In this document: one piece after another, positions 25,455 through 35,137 of the stretch
Numbering within the stretch: the first letter of the stretch is position 1
Layout: every line of letters begins with the position of its first letter
The notes under the pieces: model-generated
Database searches by the model: none
What the model was told of the DNA's origin: nothing
Seen by the model: only the letters and a program-made list of their open reading frames with translations
Position numbers and translations under genes: made by a program
Assembly (NCBI RefSeq): GCF_028473605.1
Contig: NZ_CP097267.1
Location: 399,501-463,500 of the forward strand
DNA: 64,000 nucleotides
DNA from: Acidovorax sp. NCPPB 3576
GTDB lineage: Bacteria > Pseudomonadota > Gammaproteobacteria > Burkholderiales > Burkholderiaceae_C
Reading direction: 5' to 3'

Positions 25455-27047
25455 TCAGGGCGCTTTATACATGTGCGGCATGGTCAGGCCGTAATTGCCC
25501 GCGACGCCAGGTGTGGCATTGGGGTTGGTGAGCTTGAGCAGTGCCGCGCCGATGATGGGCCGGCCATCCGACGCATTCGTGGCGATGCTGGCCCAGCCGG
25601 ACACGAAGGCGTCCGAGCGGGGCTGCGTGGTGATCGACGCCGAGACGCTGGAGCGGCCCGCGTCCTGGAAACCCACCGTGGCCACCGTGCCGCAGGCCAC
25701 CACGGGGCTGAGGGCGAGCCGGGTGGTGGTCTGGCGGTCGAAATAGGTCAGGTTCCACTGGCTGCACACGCTCTCGGGGTTGGTCTTGACCTGGGTGTCG
25801 TCGCCCGAGAAATACTGGCTGCCGAGGTCCGAGGGCGGCACCACCGAATACACGCGGGCCACTGCGGGGGGCTGGCTGTAGTCGTAGGCCACGCTGTAGC
25901 GCTTGGTGGGCATCGACAGCACCCAGTCCGTCCGGGCGGAAATGGAGGGGTCGGTGGCGTACTGGTTCATCACCTCGGTGGCGGCGAATTGCGCCGACAG
26001 GTCCCCGGCCGTCCTGCGCGCGTTGCGCTCGCCGGCCGGCAGGTAGTAGGGCGTGGACAGGTCGGGCAGGTCGTAGTAGCGCGCCTGGATGACGGCCGCA
26101 TTGGTGGGCTCGCTGGTTTCGCCGTCGATGTTCTTCACGCGGGTGGCGACGCCGGCCGAGACCAGCAGCGGGTCGGCGGTGTAGCGCTCGGGCGAGGCGA
26201 CGGTCAGCCCGGTGGGCGGAAACAGCACGTAGTTGCCCCGTGCATTGCGGCCCGCGTTGTTGACAGCGCGGATCGCGGTGGCGGCCCCCGAGAAGGTGGT
26301 GGAGTTGGGCACGTCGATGATGTACCAGGTGCCCGCCACGCCGCCCGTGGGCGTGGCCAGGCCGCGGGCTGCGGCGGTGGCCTCGGTGCTGGTGTCTTCC
26401 AGCAGCGCGGCGCTCAGCGCCGCATCGGTGCAGGGGGCCGTTCCGTTCACCGGGCGGATGGCCGTGAAGAGGGCGGAGCGTTCCTGCTGGCCCGTGCCAT
26501 AAACGGCGGCGGCGGGAATGTCGGCCGCCACGATGGCCTCGATGGCGCCCTCGCGGGTGTGGTTGGCCTGCACGTCGGCGGCCCACAGGGGGTTGAGCCG
26601 CTCGGTGATGAAGGCCTGTGCCACGCCAGGCGCGAGCCGGGGCGAGGTGCAGGTCGCATCGGCGGTGGTGAGTTGCGCGATGCCGTTGGCGCCGGCCGTC
26701 ACCGCGCCGGTCCAGACGTCGCCAGGAGCCAGCAGCACGGTCATGTGCAGCAGGCCATCGCCGTTGTTGGCGCCGCGAAAGCGCAGCTTCACGGCCTTGC
26801 CGTTGTTCACGTCGGTGTTGACCAGGTGCAGCACGGTCATCTGCCCGTTCTGCGCCGTGTAGTAAGGCACCACGAGGCTGTGGCCGGGGCCGCTTTCGGC
26901 GATGGCGTAGGTGGTGGCATCGGTGGTGCCCATCACGCTGCTGGAGGGCGTGCCCCCCGTGCCGGCGATGACGCCGGCCAGGGCGCTGGAGGCGAAGCCG
27001 GCGCTGCACAGCAGGGCGCACGCGGCCGCGATCTTCTGGATAGGCAT
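25455..27047 (-). CDS. Secreted protein of unknown function, tandem paralog B
   Basis: 530 residues. Signal peptide AAACALLCSAGFASSALA, then GVIAGTGGTPSSS. It has the same length and block order as the gene downstream: TAQNGQMTVLHLVNTDV, RFRGANNGDGLL, APGDVWTGAVTAGANG, YIIDVPNSTTFSGAATAI and C-terminal NYGLTMPHMYKAP. AAGGA lies before the ATG. The two genes are 280 bp apart on the same strand, so each may have its own promoter. The conserved N-terminal domain could be a surface or adhesion module, but I recognise no family and assign no function. Confidence 0.82.
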   Translation of the reverse strand: MPIQKIAAACALLCSAGFASSALAGVIAGTGGTPSSSVMGTTDATTYAIAESGPGHSLVVPYYTAQNGQMTVLHLVNTDVNNGKAVKLRFRGANNGDGLLHMTVLLAPGDVWTGAVTAGANGIAQLTTADATCTSPRLAPGVAQAFITERLNPLWAADVQANHTREGAIEAIVAADIPAAAVYGTGQQERSALFTAIRPVNGTAPCTDAALSAALLEDTSTEATAAARGLATPTGGVAGTWYIIDVPNSTTFSGAATAIRAVNNAGRNARGNYVLFPPTGLTVASPERYTADPLLVSAGVATRVKNIDGETSEPTNAAVIQARYYDLPDLSTPYYLPAGERNARRTAGDLSAQFAATEVMNQYATDPSISARTDWVLSMPTKRYSVAYDYSQPPAVARVYSVVPPSDLGSQYFSGDDTQVKTNPESVCSQWNLTYFDRQTTTRLALSPVVACGTVATVGFQDAGRSSVSASITTQPRSDAFVSGWASIATNASDGRPIIGAALLKLTNPNATPGVAGNYGLTMPHMYKAP

Positions 27048-27264
27048 GCGGAGTCCTTCGGAGGGAGAGCCAATGATGGCGGCAGATTACCGCAATCCGC
27101 CCGGCTGCGGCACTCGCCGAGGGGCTGGGGAAGCAGGGAAAGTATCGCCATGCGATACCAGGCAGCCGAAAGTCCGCCACCTGTGCATTCCAGCGCGTGC
27201 CGGGGCGGGCGGCTTGCGCATGATCCGCCCCATGTTCCACCACGGGCCGCAAGCCCTTCTCTCC

Positions 27265-27792
27265 ATGTCACACCCCTTTGCTCCTTCGCCCCTGATCCAG
27301 CGCGATACGCCCGCCTGGCGCCTGCAGGTCTGGGTTTCGTTCGGCATCGCCGTGTTCTGCTGCGCAGTGGGGCTGGCCTGGCTGCCAGGGGAGGCCATGG
27401 AGCGGGCCTTCATGGTGATGGGATACGTCTTTTGCCTGTCGGCCGCGTTCATGCTGGCGAAGTTCGTGCGCGACAACCAGGCGCGCCGCGGCGCGGACAC
27501 GCCGATGTTCAAGCTGGTCGTCTGGGGCGCGTTCGCGGTGGCCGTGGGCCTCACGGGCTGGGGCCTGTGGAGCATGGACATCAACCCGACCTACCAGGCC
27601 TTCCTGGGCGTGAGCTGGCTCTACCTGATCACCACCGCCTTCACGCTGGCCAAGATGCTGCGCGACCGCCACGAGGCGGACCTGGCCGACGCCCGCTGGC
27701 AAGGCCGCCGCGAGGCCTCCATGCAAGCCGGCGGCCCCCCTTCCGCACCAGCCGCTGCCCCGGACAAGGCCGGCAAGGCGACGGTGGAGTAA
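27265..27792 (+). CDS. YiaA/YiaB-family inner membrane protein
   Basis: 175 residues from MSHPFAPS. Four hydrophobic helices are arranged as two similar pairs (VWVSFGIAVFCCAVGLAWL with MVMGYVFCLSAAFMLAKFVRD, then VVWGAFAVAVGLTGWGLWSM with WLYLITTAFTLAKMLRD). This is the YiaAB two-helix domain repeated. The repeated AKFVRD/AKMLRD ends show the duplication. The C-terminal tail is charged and Pro/Ala-rich and cytoplasmic. Function of this family is not known. It is divergent from the secreted paralogs. Confidence 0.85.
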   Translation: MSHPFAPSPLIQRDTPAWRLQVWVSFGIAVFCCAVGLAWLPGEAMERAFMVMGYVFCLSAAFMLAKFVRDNQARRGADTPMFKLVVWGAFAVAVGLTGWGLWSMDINPTYQAFLGVSWLYLITTAFTLAKMLRDRHEADLADARWQGRREASMQAGGPPSAPAAAPDKAGKATVE

Positions 27793-27886
27793 CCCGAGGG
27801 CCGGAGCGGGCGGGGTGCCCGCTTTCCCGGCTGTCCAGCGCGCGCACGGGTCCCCCGCTGGCGCCCCTTTTTTCTGGAGAAAGACC

Positions 27887-28357
27887 ATGCGCATCGAGAC
27901 TCTGATCCCCCGTTTTTCCTGGACCCGCCAGGCCGCGGGCTTCGGCCTGGCCTGGGCGCTGGCGGCAGGTGCCGTGCATGCGCAGAGCGAGGTGTCCGTC
28001 GGCCTGTCGCTGCTGCCCGTGGCGTCGGTGGTGGGCACCGCCTCGGTGGCGTCCACGGCCGCCGGGGCCGTGGCGGCCGTTCCCGTCGCGTTGTCGGTGG
28101 GCGGTGCGATCCTCACGGTGAAGGTGGTGGAGGCATCGGCCAACGGCACGGTGTATGTGCTGGAGCGGGCGTCCGACGGTGCACAGGTCAGCGTCGAGGT
28201 GGCAGGCCGTGCGGCCTCCGGCGCCGTCCACGCCGTGGGAACGGTGGTGGCCTGCAGCGTGATCGGCACCGGTGTCGTCCTCTCGGTGGCGGGCGAGGCG
28301 CTGGCCTTTGTGCCCAATGCCCTGGGCCGTGCGCTGCTCTACAACGAGCGGCTGTGA
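27887..28357 (+). CDS. Secreted Ala/Val/Gly-rich hypothetical protein
   Basis: 156 residues from the ATG at 27887 with GGAGA six bases ahead. A signal peptide (AAGFGLAWALAAGAVHA) precedes a low-complexity but strongly hydrophobic mature part with two long runs (LSLLPVASVVGTASVAS and VHAVGTVVACSVIGTGVVLSV), which may insert into a membrane. It lies 11 bp before a DUF2145 gene and is probably co-expressed with it. No family recognised. Confidence 0.72.
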   Translation: MRIETLIPRFSWTRQAAGFGLAWALAAGAVHAQSEVSVGLSLLPVASVVGTASVASTAAGAVAAVPVALSVGGAILTVKVVEASANGTVYVLERASDGAQVSVEVAGRAASGAVHAVGTVVACSVIGTGVVLSVAGEALAFVPNALGRALLYNERL

Positions 28358-28368
28358 GAGGGCGGCCC

Positions 28369-29172
28369 ATGCGAAGACTGCTGCTGGCCGCCATGGTGGC
28401 CGTCGCTCTGGCCGGTACGGGCGCCGCGCACGCGGGCCGCTCGTGCGAGGCGCGCAAGCCGACCCCGCAGCTCATCGAGCGCGGCATGGATCTGGCCGCC
28501 CGCACGGCCCGCGCCCTGGACGCGGAGCACGCCCGCTCGGGCACCCAGGTGGTGGTGCTGGCGCGCGCGGGGCAGGACCTGTCCCGGTACGGGCTGCGCT
28601 ACTCGCACCTGGGCTGGGTCTACCGCACGCCGCAGGGGTCGTGGCGCGTGGTGCACAAGCTCAACGAGTGCGGCACCGCGGTGGGTGTGGTGTACCGGCA
28701 GGGGCTGGGCGAGTTCTTTCTCGACGACCTGTGGCGCTACGAGGCCGTGTGGGCCGTGCCAACGCCCGAGGTGCAGCAGCGGATGCTGGTGGTGCTTGCC
28801 GACCGCACGCGCGCCACGGCCATGCACCAGCGGCCCTACAGCATGGTGAGCTACGCCTGGGGCACCAAATACCAGCAATCGAACCAGTGGGCGATGGAGA
28901 CGCTGGCCGCGGCCATGGAGCCCGACACCGTGCTCCGGCGCGACCAGGCGCAGGCCTGGCTGCGCTACAAGGGGTACGAGCCGACCGTGCTGAAGGTCGG
29001 CGCGCTCACGCGGCTGGGTGGGCGTGTCACGGCGGCGAATGTGGCGTTCGACGACCACCCGGACAGCGAGCGTTTTGCCAACCGCATCGCCACGGTGACG
29101 GTGGACTCCGTCCTGGCATGGCTGCAACGCGCGCAACTGGCGTCGGCCCCGGTGGCGCTGCCGCCGCCGTGA
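28369..29172 (+). CDS. DUF2145 family secreted protein
   Basis: 267 residues from MRRLLLAAM; a GTG at 28354 overlapping the previous stop is possible. A signal peptide ends AAHA-GR. The mature protein has the DUF2145 pattern: GTQVVVLARAGQDLSRYGLRYSHLGW, then WRVVHKLNEC and YSMVSYAWGTKYQQSNQWAMETLAA. The Ser-His, Cys and Asn-Gln-Trp features resemble a papain-like (NlpC/P60-related) fold, but catalysis is unproven. It is periplasmic and paired with the hydrophobic secreted protein upstream. Confidence 0.85.
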   Translation: MRRLLLAAMVAVALAGTGAAHAGRSCEARKPTPQLIERGMDLAARTARALDAEHARSGTQVVVLARAGQDLSRYGLRYSHLGWVYRTPQGSWRVVHKLNECGTAVGVVYRQGLGEFFLDDLWRYEAVWAVPTPEVQQRMLVVLADRTRATAMHQRPYSMVSYAWGTKYQQSNQWAMETLAAAMEPDTVLRRDQAQAWLRYKGYEPTVLKVGALTRLGGRVTAANVAFDDHPDSERFANRIATVTVDSVLAWLQRAQLASAPVALPPP

Positions 29173-29220
29173 CTTCCACGCGGGTTTATAGTCAAAAGCC
29201 GCTGATGCCGGGATATTGAT

Positions 29221-29247
29221 TGCCTGTGTTGCTATCAAATGAATAGT
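29221..29247 (-). repeat. Dispersed 27-nt ATAGC repeat, copy 5 (intergenic)
   Basis: Minus strand ACTATTCATTTGATAGCA with tail ACACAGGCA. It lies between the DUF2145 gene and the zinc-ribbon gene, about 24 bp upstream of the latter's start codon. Confidence 0.55.
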
Positions 29248-29270
29248 ATTTCAATGCTGAGGAGCTGATC

Positions 29271-30407
29271 ATGAGCAAATCCCTTCGCCTGTCGGAAAAA
29301 TGGTTCCGCCGGGGCCTGTGGCTGGTGTCGCTGGTGTTCGCCAGTTTCCTGATCGGGCTGGGCGGCACCGTGGTGGACGACCTGCCCAAGGTCGAGGCCA
29401 CGCTGCAGCTCGATGACTTTCTGGACCGCCCCGCCGCGGACGCGCTGCGCGCCCAGGTGCGCAACGCGCAGCAGGCCGAGGAAAGCGCGGACACGGCGCT
29501 CGACCAGGCCCGCTTGCAGCTGGCCAAGTCGCGCAGCGAAACCGCGGCCGAGCGCGAGACCTTCAACAACTGGCTGGCCACGCGCAGCGCCACGCAGCAG
29601 TCCGAGCACAACCCCGAAGTGGTGCAGCGCACGCAGGCGCTGGACCGCCTCAAGCTGCGCGAGCGCCAGACCCAGCAGGCCGTCGAGGCGCAGCAGCAGG
29701 CCGCGCTCGATGCGCGCCAGGCGGCGGCTGCCGCGCAGCAGCGGCTGTCCGCGCTGGAGCAGGGCGGCTACGAGCGCATGGCCGTGCAGCAGCGCAAGGT
29801 GCAGTTGCGCGTGTTCCTGTACCGGCTGGCGCTCACCCTGCCGCTGCTGGTGATTGCCGGCTGGCTGTTCGTCAAAAAGCGCAAGGGCACTTACTGGCCG
29901 TTCGTGTGGGGCTTCATCTTCTTCGCGCTGTTCGCTTTCTTCGTCGAACTGGTGCCCTACCTGCCCAGCTACGGCGGCTATGTGCGCTACGTGGTCGGCA
30001 TCGTCGTGACCGCGCTGGTCGGGCGCTATGCCATCGTGGCGCTCAACCGGTACCTGGAGCGCCAAAAGCGTGCCGAGGCGCTGCCCGACCAGGAGCGCCG
30101 CAAGGAGCTGAGCTACGACGTCGCCCTGGCGCGCCTGGCCAAGAGCGTGTGCCCGGGGTGCGAGCGGCCGGTGGACCTGAAGGACCCTGCCATCGACTTC
30201 TGCCCCCACTGCGGCATCGGGCTGTTCGACCACTGCGGCGCGTGCAGCACCCGCAAGAGCGCATTCGCCCGGTTCTGCCATGCCTGCGGAGCGGGTGCGA
30301 GTGCCGGCCGGGGGCTGCCGGGCGGCGAATCGGAAGCCTCCGTCACGGCGTCGCCGCACAGCGCCGGACCATCGGCTGGCGGCCTCGCTCCCGCGGGATC
30401 AGCCTGA
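29271..30407 (+). CDS. Membrane protein with coiled coil and double zinc ribbon
   Basis: 378 residues. A first helix is at about 15-37 (GLWLVSLVFASFLIGLGGTVV), then a long Gln/Ala/Arg coiled coil at about 55-185. Three to four membrane helices follow at about 190-262 (LYRLALTLPLLVIAGWLFV; FVWGFIFFALFAFFVELV; YVVGIVVTALVGRYAIV). A cytoplasmic tail carries two zinc ribbons (CPGC...CPHC and CGAC...CHAC, about 300-345). The Gly/Ser tail is disordered. Role unknown; the ribbons suggest protein-protein or metal contacts. It is a single gene. Confidence 0.78.
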   Translation: MSKSLRLSEKWFRRGLWLVSLVFASFLIGLGGTVVDDLPKVEATLQLDDFLDRPAADALRAQVRNAQQAEESADTALDQARLQLAKSRSETAAERETFNNWLATRSATQQSEHNPEVVQRTQALDRLKLRERQTQQAVEAQQQAALDARQAAAAAQQRLSALEQGGYERMAVQQRKVQLRVFLYRLALTLPLLVIAGWLFVKKRKGTYWPFVWGFIFFALFAFFVELVPYLPSYGGYVRYVVGIVVTALVGRYAIVALNRYLERQKRAEALPDQERRKELSYDVALARLAKSVCPGCERPVDLKDPAIDFCPHCGIGLFDHCGACSTRKSAFARFCHACGAGASAGRGLPGGESEASVTASPHSAGPSAGGLAPAGSA

Positions 30408-30446
30408 ACGGAGTCCTGGAGGCGGTGAGGTCTGTGGCGTGGCGCC

Positions 30447-31136
30447 TCAGCCGCCCATCACCACCGGGCCGCCCTTGGCCAGCGCCCGCTGGTAGGCCGG
30501 GCGGGCCCGCATGCGGGCCTGGTAGGCCTGCAGGTGCGAGTGCTGGCCGGCGTTCTGCACGCGGCTCATGGCCGCCTCGACCGGAAAGCTCATCTGGAAA
30601 TCGGCCATGGTGAGGTCGGCTCCGGCAAACCAGGCGTTGCGCGACAGGTGGTCGTCGATGAAGGCCATGGCCGTGGCCAGGTTGGGGTCCACCAGCTTTT
30701 GCTCCGCCTTGCCGCACACGGCCCGCGCGATGGGGCGCACGAAGAACGGCATGGGCTGTTTGGGCAGCGTCTGGAAGACCAGCTTCATCACCAGCCAGTT
30801 CATCAGCGAGCCCTCGGCGTAGTGCATCCAGAAGCGGCACTGGCGGCGTTCGGGCGTGCCGCGCGCCGGCTCCAGGTGCGCGAGGTCGCCCTGTGCCTTC
30901 GCGCCGTAGCGGTCCACCAGGTATTCGATGATGGCGCCCGATTCGGCGATGACGTCGTCGCCTTCGGTGATGACCGGCGACTTGCCGAGCGGATGGATCT
31001 TGCGCAGCTCCGGCGGCGCCAGGCGGGTGCGCGGGTCGCGCTGGTAGGTCCGGAGTTCGTAGGGCACGCCCAGTTCTTCCAGGAGCCACAGGACGCGCTG
31101 CGAGCGCGAGGTTTCGAGGTGGTGGACGGTCAGCAT
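30447..31136 (-). CDS. Glutathione S-transferase family protein
   Basis: 229 residues. The N-terminal thioredoxin-like domain (LTVHHLETSRSQRVLWLLEELGVPYEL) has Ser10/Arg11 where glutathione-activating residues lie, then HPLGKSPVI with the cis-Pro and the ESGAIIEYLVDRYG glutathione-binding turn. The all-helical C-terminal domain includes WFAGADLTMADFQMSFPVEA, the N-capping box of GSTs. It is cytoplasmic; substrate unknown. Similar proteins in this family act in detoxification or as beta-etherase-like enzymes. Monocistronic on the minus strand. Confidence 0.9.
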   Translation of the reverse strand: MLTVHHLETSRSQRVLWLLEELGVPYELRTYQRDPRTRLAPPELRKIHPLGKSPVITEGDDVIAESGAIIEYLVDRYGAKAQGDLAHLEPARGTPERRQCRFWMHYAEGSLMNWLVMKLVFQTLPKQPMPFFVRPIARAVCGKAEQKLVDPNLATAMAFIDDHLSRNAWFAGADLTMADFQMSFPVEAAMSRVQNAGQHSHLQAYQARMRARPAYQRALAKGGPVVMGG

Positions 31137-31246
31137 GGCGCCATCGTAGCGGGCGCACGCCGGGCCGGATACCGCCGCGGTCCCGCAGCGGACATCGCCG
31201 GGCCCCGTGCTGCGCGTCCAGTGCCGGGGGGGCCGGGGTTCTCGGG

Positions 31247-32470
<1,224 letters not shown>

Positions 32471-32551
32471 CTACACTGGACCGCACCGTCTGCCGGGCGC
32501 GCGAAGCGCATCGCCGGCAGCGACCTCAGACTCCCGGAAAAGGACACGAAC

Positions 32552-33037
32552 ATGCTCAAGATCCTCATCGCCGTCGATGGCTCGGACCTCTCCCTGGACG
32601 CCGTGCATCACACCCTGGCCCTGCTGCGCCAGGGCCTGCGCGCCAGCGTCGTGCTGGCCCATGTGCAGGAACCCGCCACGCTCTATGAAATGGTGGTGTC
32701 GCGCGATCCGGACCTCATCGCCGCAGCCAGCCTGGAAGCCGGCCTGCACCTGATGGCCCCGGCCCGCGCGATCTTCGAGGCCGCGGACGTGGAGCATGAA
32801 ACCGATGTGGGCGTGGGCGATGTGGCCAATACGCTGGTGGAGATCGCCGAGCGCCACGGCTGCGGCATGCTGGTCATCGGAGCCCGCGGGCAGGGCGCCA
32901 TCCGCAGCGCGTTGCTGGGATCGGTGTCGCAGGCGCTCGTGCATGCGAGCCATGTGCCGGTGACCATCGTCAAGCACGCCGACGCGCTGGAAACCGTGGA
33001 TATGAATGCCGAGGGCGGGCAGGAAGCCCTGGCCTGA
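32552..33037 (+). CDS. Universal stress protein UspA family
   Basis: 161 residues from the ATG behind AAAAGGA. The N-terminal ILIAVDGSD is followed by the C-terminal ATP-binding pattern G-x2-G-x9-G-S (GARGQGAIRSALLGSVSQAL) and VPVTIVK. It belongs to the ATP-binding branch of the family. A cytoplasmic dimer is expected, made under stress or stationary phase in studied bacteria. It is divergent from tgt with a short intergenic region. Confidence 0.92.
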   Translation: MLKILIAVDGSDLSLDAVHHTLALLRQGLRASVVLAHVQEPATLYEMVVSRDPDLIAAASLEAGLHLMAPARAIFEAADVEHETDVGVGDVANTLVEIAERHGCGMLVIGARGQGAIRSALLGSVSQALVHASHVPVTIVKHADALETVDMNAEGGQEALA

Positions 33038-33054
33038 TCAATCTCGGCAAGTTC

Positions 33055-33441
33055 TCAGGCGGCCTTGCGGAAGGGCTCGCTCGGGCGCTGCAGCTTGCCG
33101 TGCGGCAGGCTGGCCAGGCGCTTGAACATGCGCCGGCAGTAGCCGTTGATCCACAGGCATTTGTTGAGCTCGTCCACCGGCAGCGGGCCGGAAACGACGA
33201 CGATGTCGTTGGCCACTTCCAGCGCACCGGCGGCGCGCAGGCGGCGGCGCGTGTTGCTGGCCCAGGACTGGATGCGCGATGGGGTTCCGTGCTGATGGAC
33301 CTCGCCCGTGTGCGCATCGAAAGCGATGGCAACGGTGTCGGTCTTCAGCTTGAAACGGCGCTCGCCTGTGACGGCACTGGGCGCCTCGCGCATGTCGTAC
33401 AGGTAATAACTTCCGGCCTTGAGCTGATATTGCATGTCCAT
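33055..33441 (-). CDS. Conserved-looking hypothetical protein
   Basis: 128 residues with no signal peptide. It starts MDMQYQLKAGSYYLYDM and has a basic centre (SWASNTRRRLRAAG) and the pattern LPVDELNKCLWINGYCRRMFKRLASLP. The mix of short strands and amphipathic helices suggests a compact cytoplasmic protein. I do not recognise a family. It is convergent with uspA, only 17 bp away, and far from pldA upstream. Confidence 0.65.
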   Translation of the reverse strand: MDMQYQLKAGSYYLYDMREAPSAVTGERRFKLKTDTVAIAFDAHTGEVHQHGTPSRIQSWASNTRRRLRAAGALEVANDIVVVSGPLPVDELNKCLWINGYCRRMFKRLASLPHGKLQRPSEPFRKAA

Positions 33442-33631
33442 GGTTTCGTCCTCCGAGGGGCATTGTCCTGGGGGCTTGGACCGGCAATGGTGGAGAAAGC
33501 GGCATGAAAACGCCTCTTATTCCAGAGAGTGGTGCTCGGGGCCTGCCGGACTTCGGTGTGCGTGCCATTGTGTCGGCGCGCGTGCGCCGATTCAAGGCAG
33601 CAACCCCGTCAAAGGGTAACCGGATGTGATA

Positions 33632-33668
33632 CGGCCGGCCCCGCGCAGCACCTGCGCGGGGCCGGCCG
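33632..33668. terminator. Very strong 17-bp hairpin downstream of pldA
   Basis: Perfect 17-bp inverted repeat with a 3-nt loop (arms 33632-33648 and 33652-33668; core GGCCGGCCCCGCGC), 14 bases past the pldA stop. No U-tract on either side. It probably stops transcription or protects mRNA 3' ends. Confidence 0.6.
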
Positions 33669-33681
33669 AGCGCTCAGAGAA

Positions 33682-34908
33682 TCAGAAGTCCACCAGGCTT
33701 AGGCCGACGCTGAACACCGTGCGCTTGCGGTTGTAGTCGATCATGCTGTCGCCGTAGCCGCTGAACAGGGCGGTGTGCAGGCGCAGGTTGCTCTTGCTGC
33801 CGCCCAGGCCCTTGCCCAGATTCTGCAGCCATTCGATGCGTGCCGAGCCCCGCGGCGTCGAAGCCAGCGAGTGCCGCACGGTCACACCCACGGTGTTGTC
33901 GCGGTCGTAGTTCCAGTTCACCTGCAGCTCGCCGCGGCCGATGTAGTCGCTGATGCCCGGGTTGTCGTCGCTGTCGGCGCTTTCGCTCAGGCGCTTCCAC
34001 AGGCGCGCGTTCACGCTCCAGCGGTTGTCCAGCTCCATGCCGGTCATCAGGTACACGCGGTTCCAGCTGCGAGACAGCGGCAGGCTCTGGCCGTTCGACT
34101 GGTGCACCAGCCCGATGCCGCTGTAGCGCCAGCGCCAGCCGAAGGGCAGCTTGGCGTCGGTGGGGTACACGTACATCACTTCCGGCTCGTGGTCGGTCGC
34201 GCGGAAGGGGCGCGAGATGTCGGGGCTGAACAGCTGCCAGTACGACTGCTGCGTGTAGCCCACCCACACCGAGTCCTTGAGCGTGGGATGGCCCTGCGTG
34301 AGCAGGCCCTGGGCGATCTTGGTGCGCACCGACAGCTGGATGCGGTTCTCGGTGGTCCGGTAGTCCACGGCCGACGTGGCGTTGTGGTCCGGCACGGGCG
34401 AGGTGGGCTGGCGGTTCACGTTGCTGCCCTTGACCACCGAGACGCTGATCGGCCGGTAGCCACGGAAGCGGAAGGTGCCGCAGTCGCTGCCCGACTCCAG
34501 CTCCCAAAAGCGCGACAGCGTGCTGTACTGCTCATCGCGGCAGCCTTCCACCTGGGCGACGTCGATGAGGCGGGTGGCCGGCAGCGTCGTGTCCACGGGG
34601 GTGGGTGGTGCGGAACTGGCCGTGGTGTTGCCGGTGGGTGCGCCGGCCGATGCGGCGGGCGCTTTCCAGGCCTGCTGGCCCGCCCACTGGTCGAAGCAGG
34701 CCAGGCGCGCGGTGCTGTCGCCGGCCATGGCGGTGCAGCGGCGCCAGGCGTCGCCGGCCGCTTCCGCCTGGGCGGGCGTTTGCGCCAGCGCGGCGCCCGC
34801 GGGGGCGCACAGGGCCAGGGCCAAAGTGCCCAGGCGCCGGGGTGTCATGGCCTGCCGGACTGCTTGCGCAGCACGGGCGGGGCGGTGGTGTTTTATGCGT
34901 TGTTCCAT
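33682..34908 (-). CDS. pldA: Outer-membrane phospholipase A (OMPLA)
   Basis: 408 residues from MEQRIKHH, chosen because AAGGAG and GAGGA precede it; MTPRRLG at 34848 is an alternative that gives a cleaner signal peptide (LGTLALALCAPAGAALA). The C-terminal beta-barrel holds the PldA catalytic motif GLVHQSNGQSLPLSRSWNRVY with His, Ser and downstream Asn. YRPISVSVVKGSNVNRQP is a typical strand block. The N-terminal 110 residues include a Cys-containing pre-barrel segment (WRRCTAMAGDSTARLACFDQWA) found in Comamonadaceae homologs. It hydrolyses phospholipids in the outer leaflet on membrane damage, with calcium and dimerisation. Confidence 0.92.
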   Translation of the reverse strand: MEQRIKHHRPARAAQAVRQAMTPRRLGTLALALCAPAGAALAQTPAQAEAAGDAWRRCTAMAGDSTARLACFDQWAGQQAWKAPAASAGAPTGNTTASSAPPTPVDTTLPATRLIDVAQVEGCRDEQYSTLSRFWELESGSDCGTFRFRGYRPISVSVVKGSNVNRQPTSPVPDHNATSAVDYRTTENRIQLSVRTKIAQGLLTQGHPTLKDSVWVGYTQQSYWQLFSPDISRPFRATDHEPEVMYVYPTDAKLPFGWRWRYSGIGLVHQSNGQSLPLSRSWNRVYLMTGMELDNRWSVNARLWKRLSESADSDDNPGISDYIGRGELQVNWNYDRDNTVGVTVRHSLASTPRGSARIEWLQNLGKGLGGSKSNLRLHTALFSGYGDSMIDYNRKRTVFSVGLSLVDF

Positions 34909-35137
34909 GTTCCTCGTATCTCCTTGCCGCAACTGCCTTGTTCCACCTGGCCGATCCAGGTGGCGCTGATGATGTTCCTGCCCTTGGCCGATGCCCCGGG
35001 CGCCAGATCGCTTGGGCCCACGTCACCCCCGACCTGGGCCGGAGTGCCGTCGCGCTGCACGGGGCCACGCATGCTCTGTGCCAGCGCCGGTTGCGCTGGA
35101 CGCGGCAACACGGGGCGGCGGATCATGGCATGGCCGG

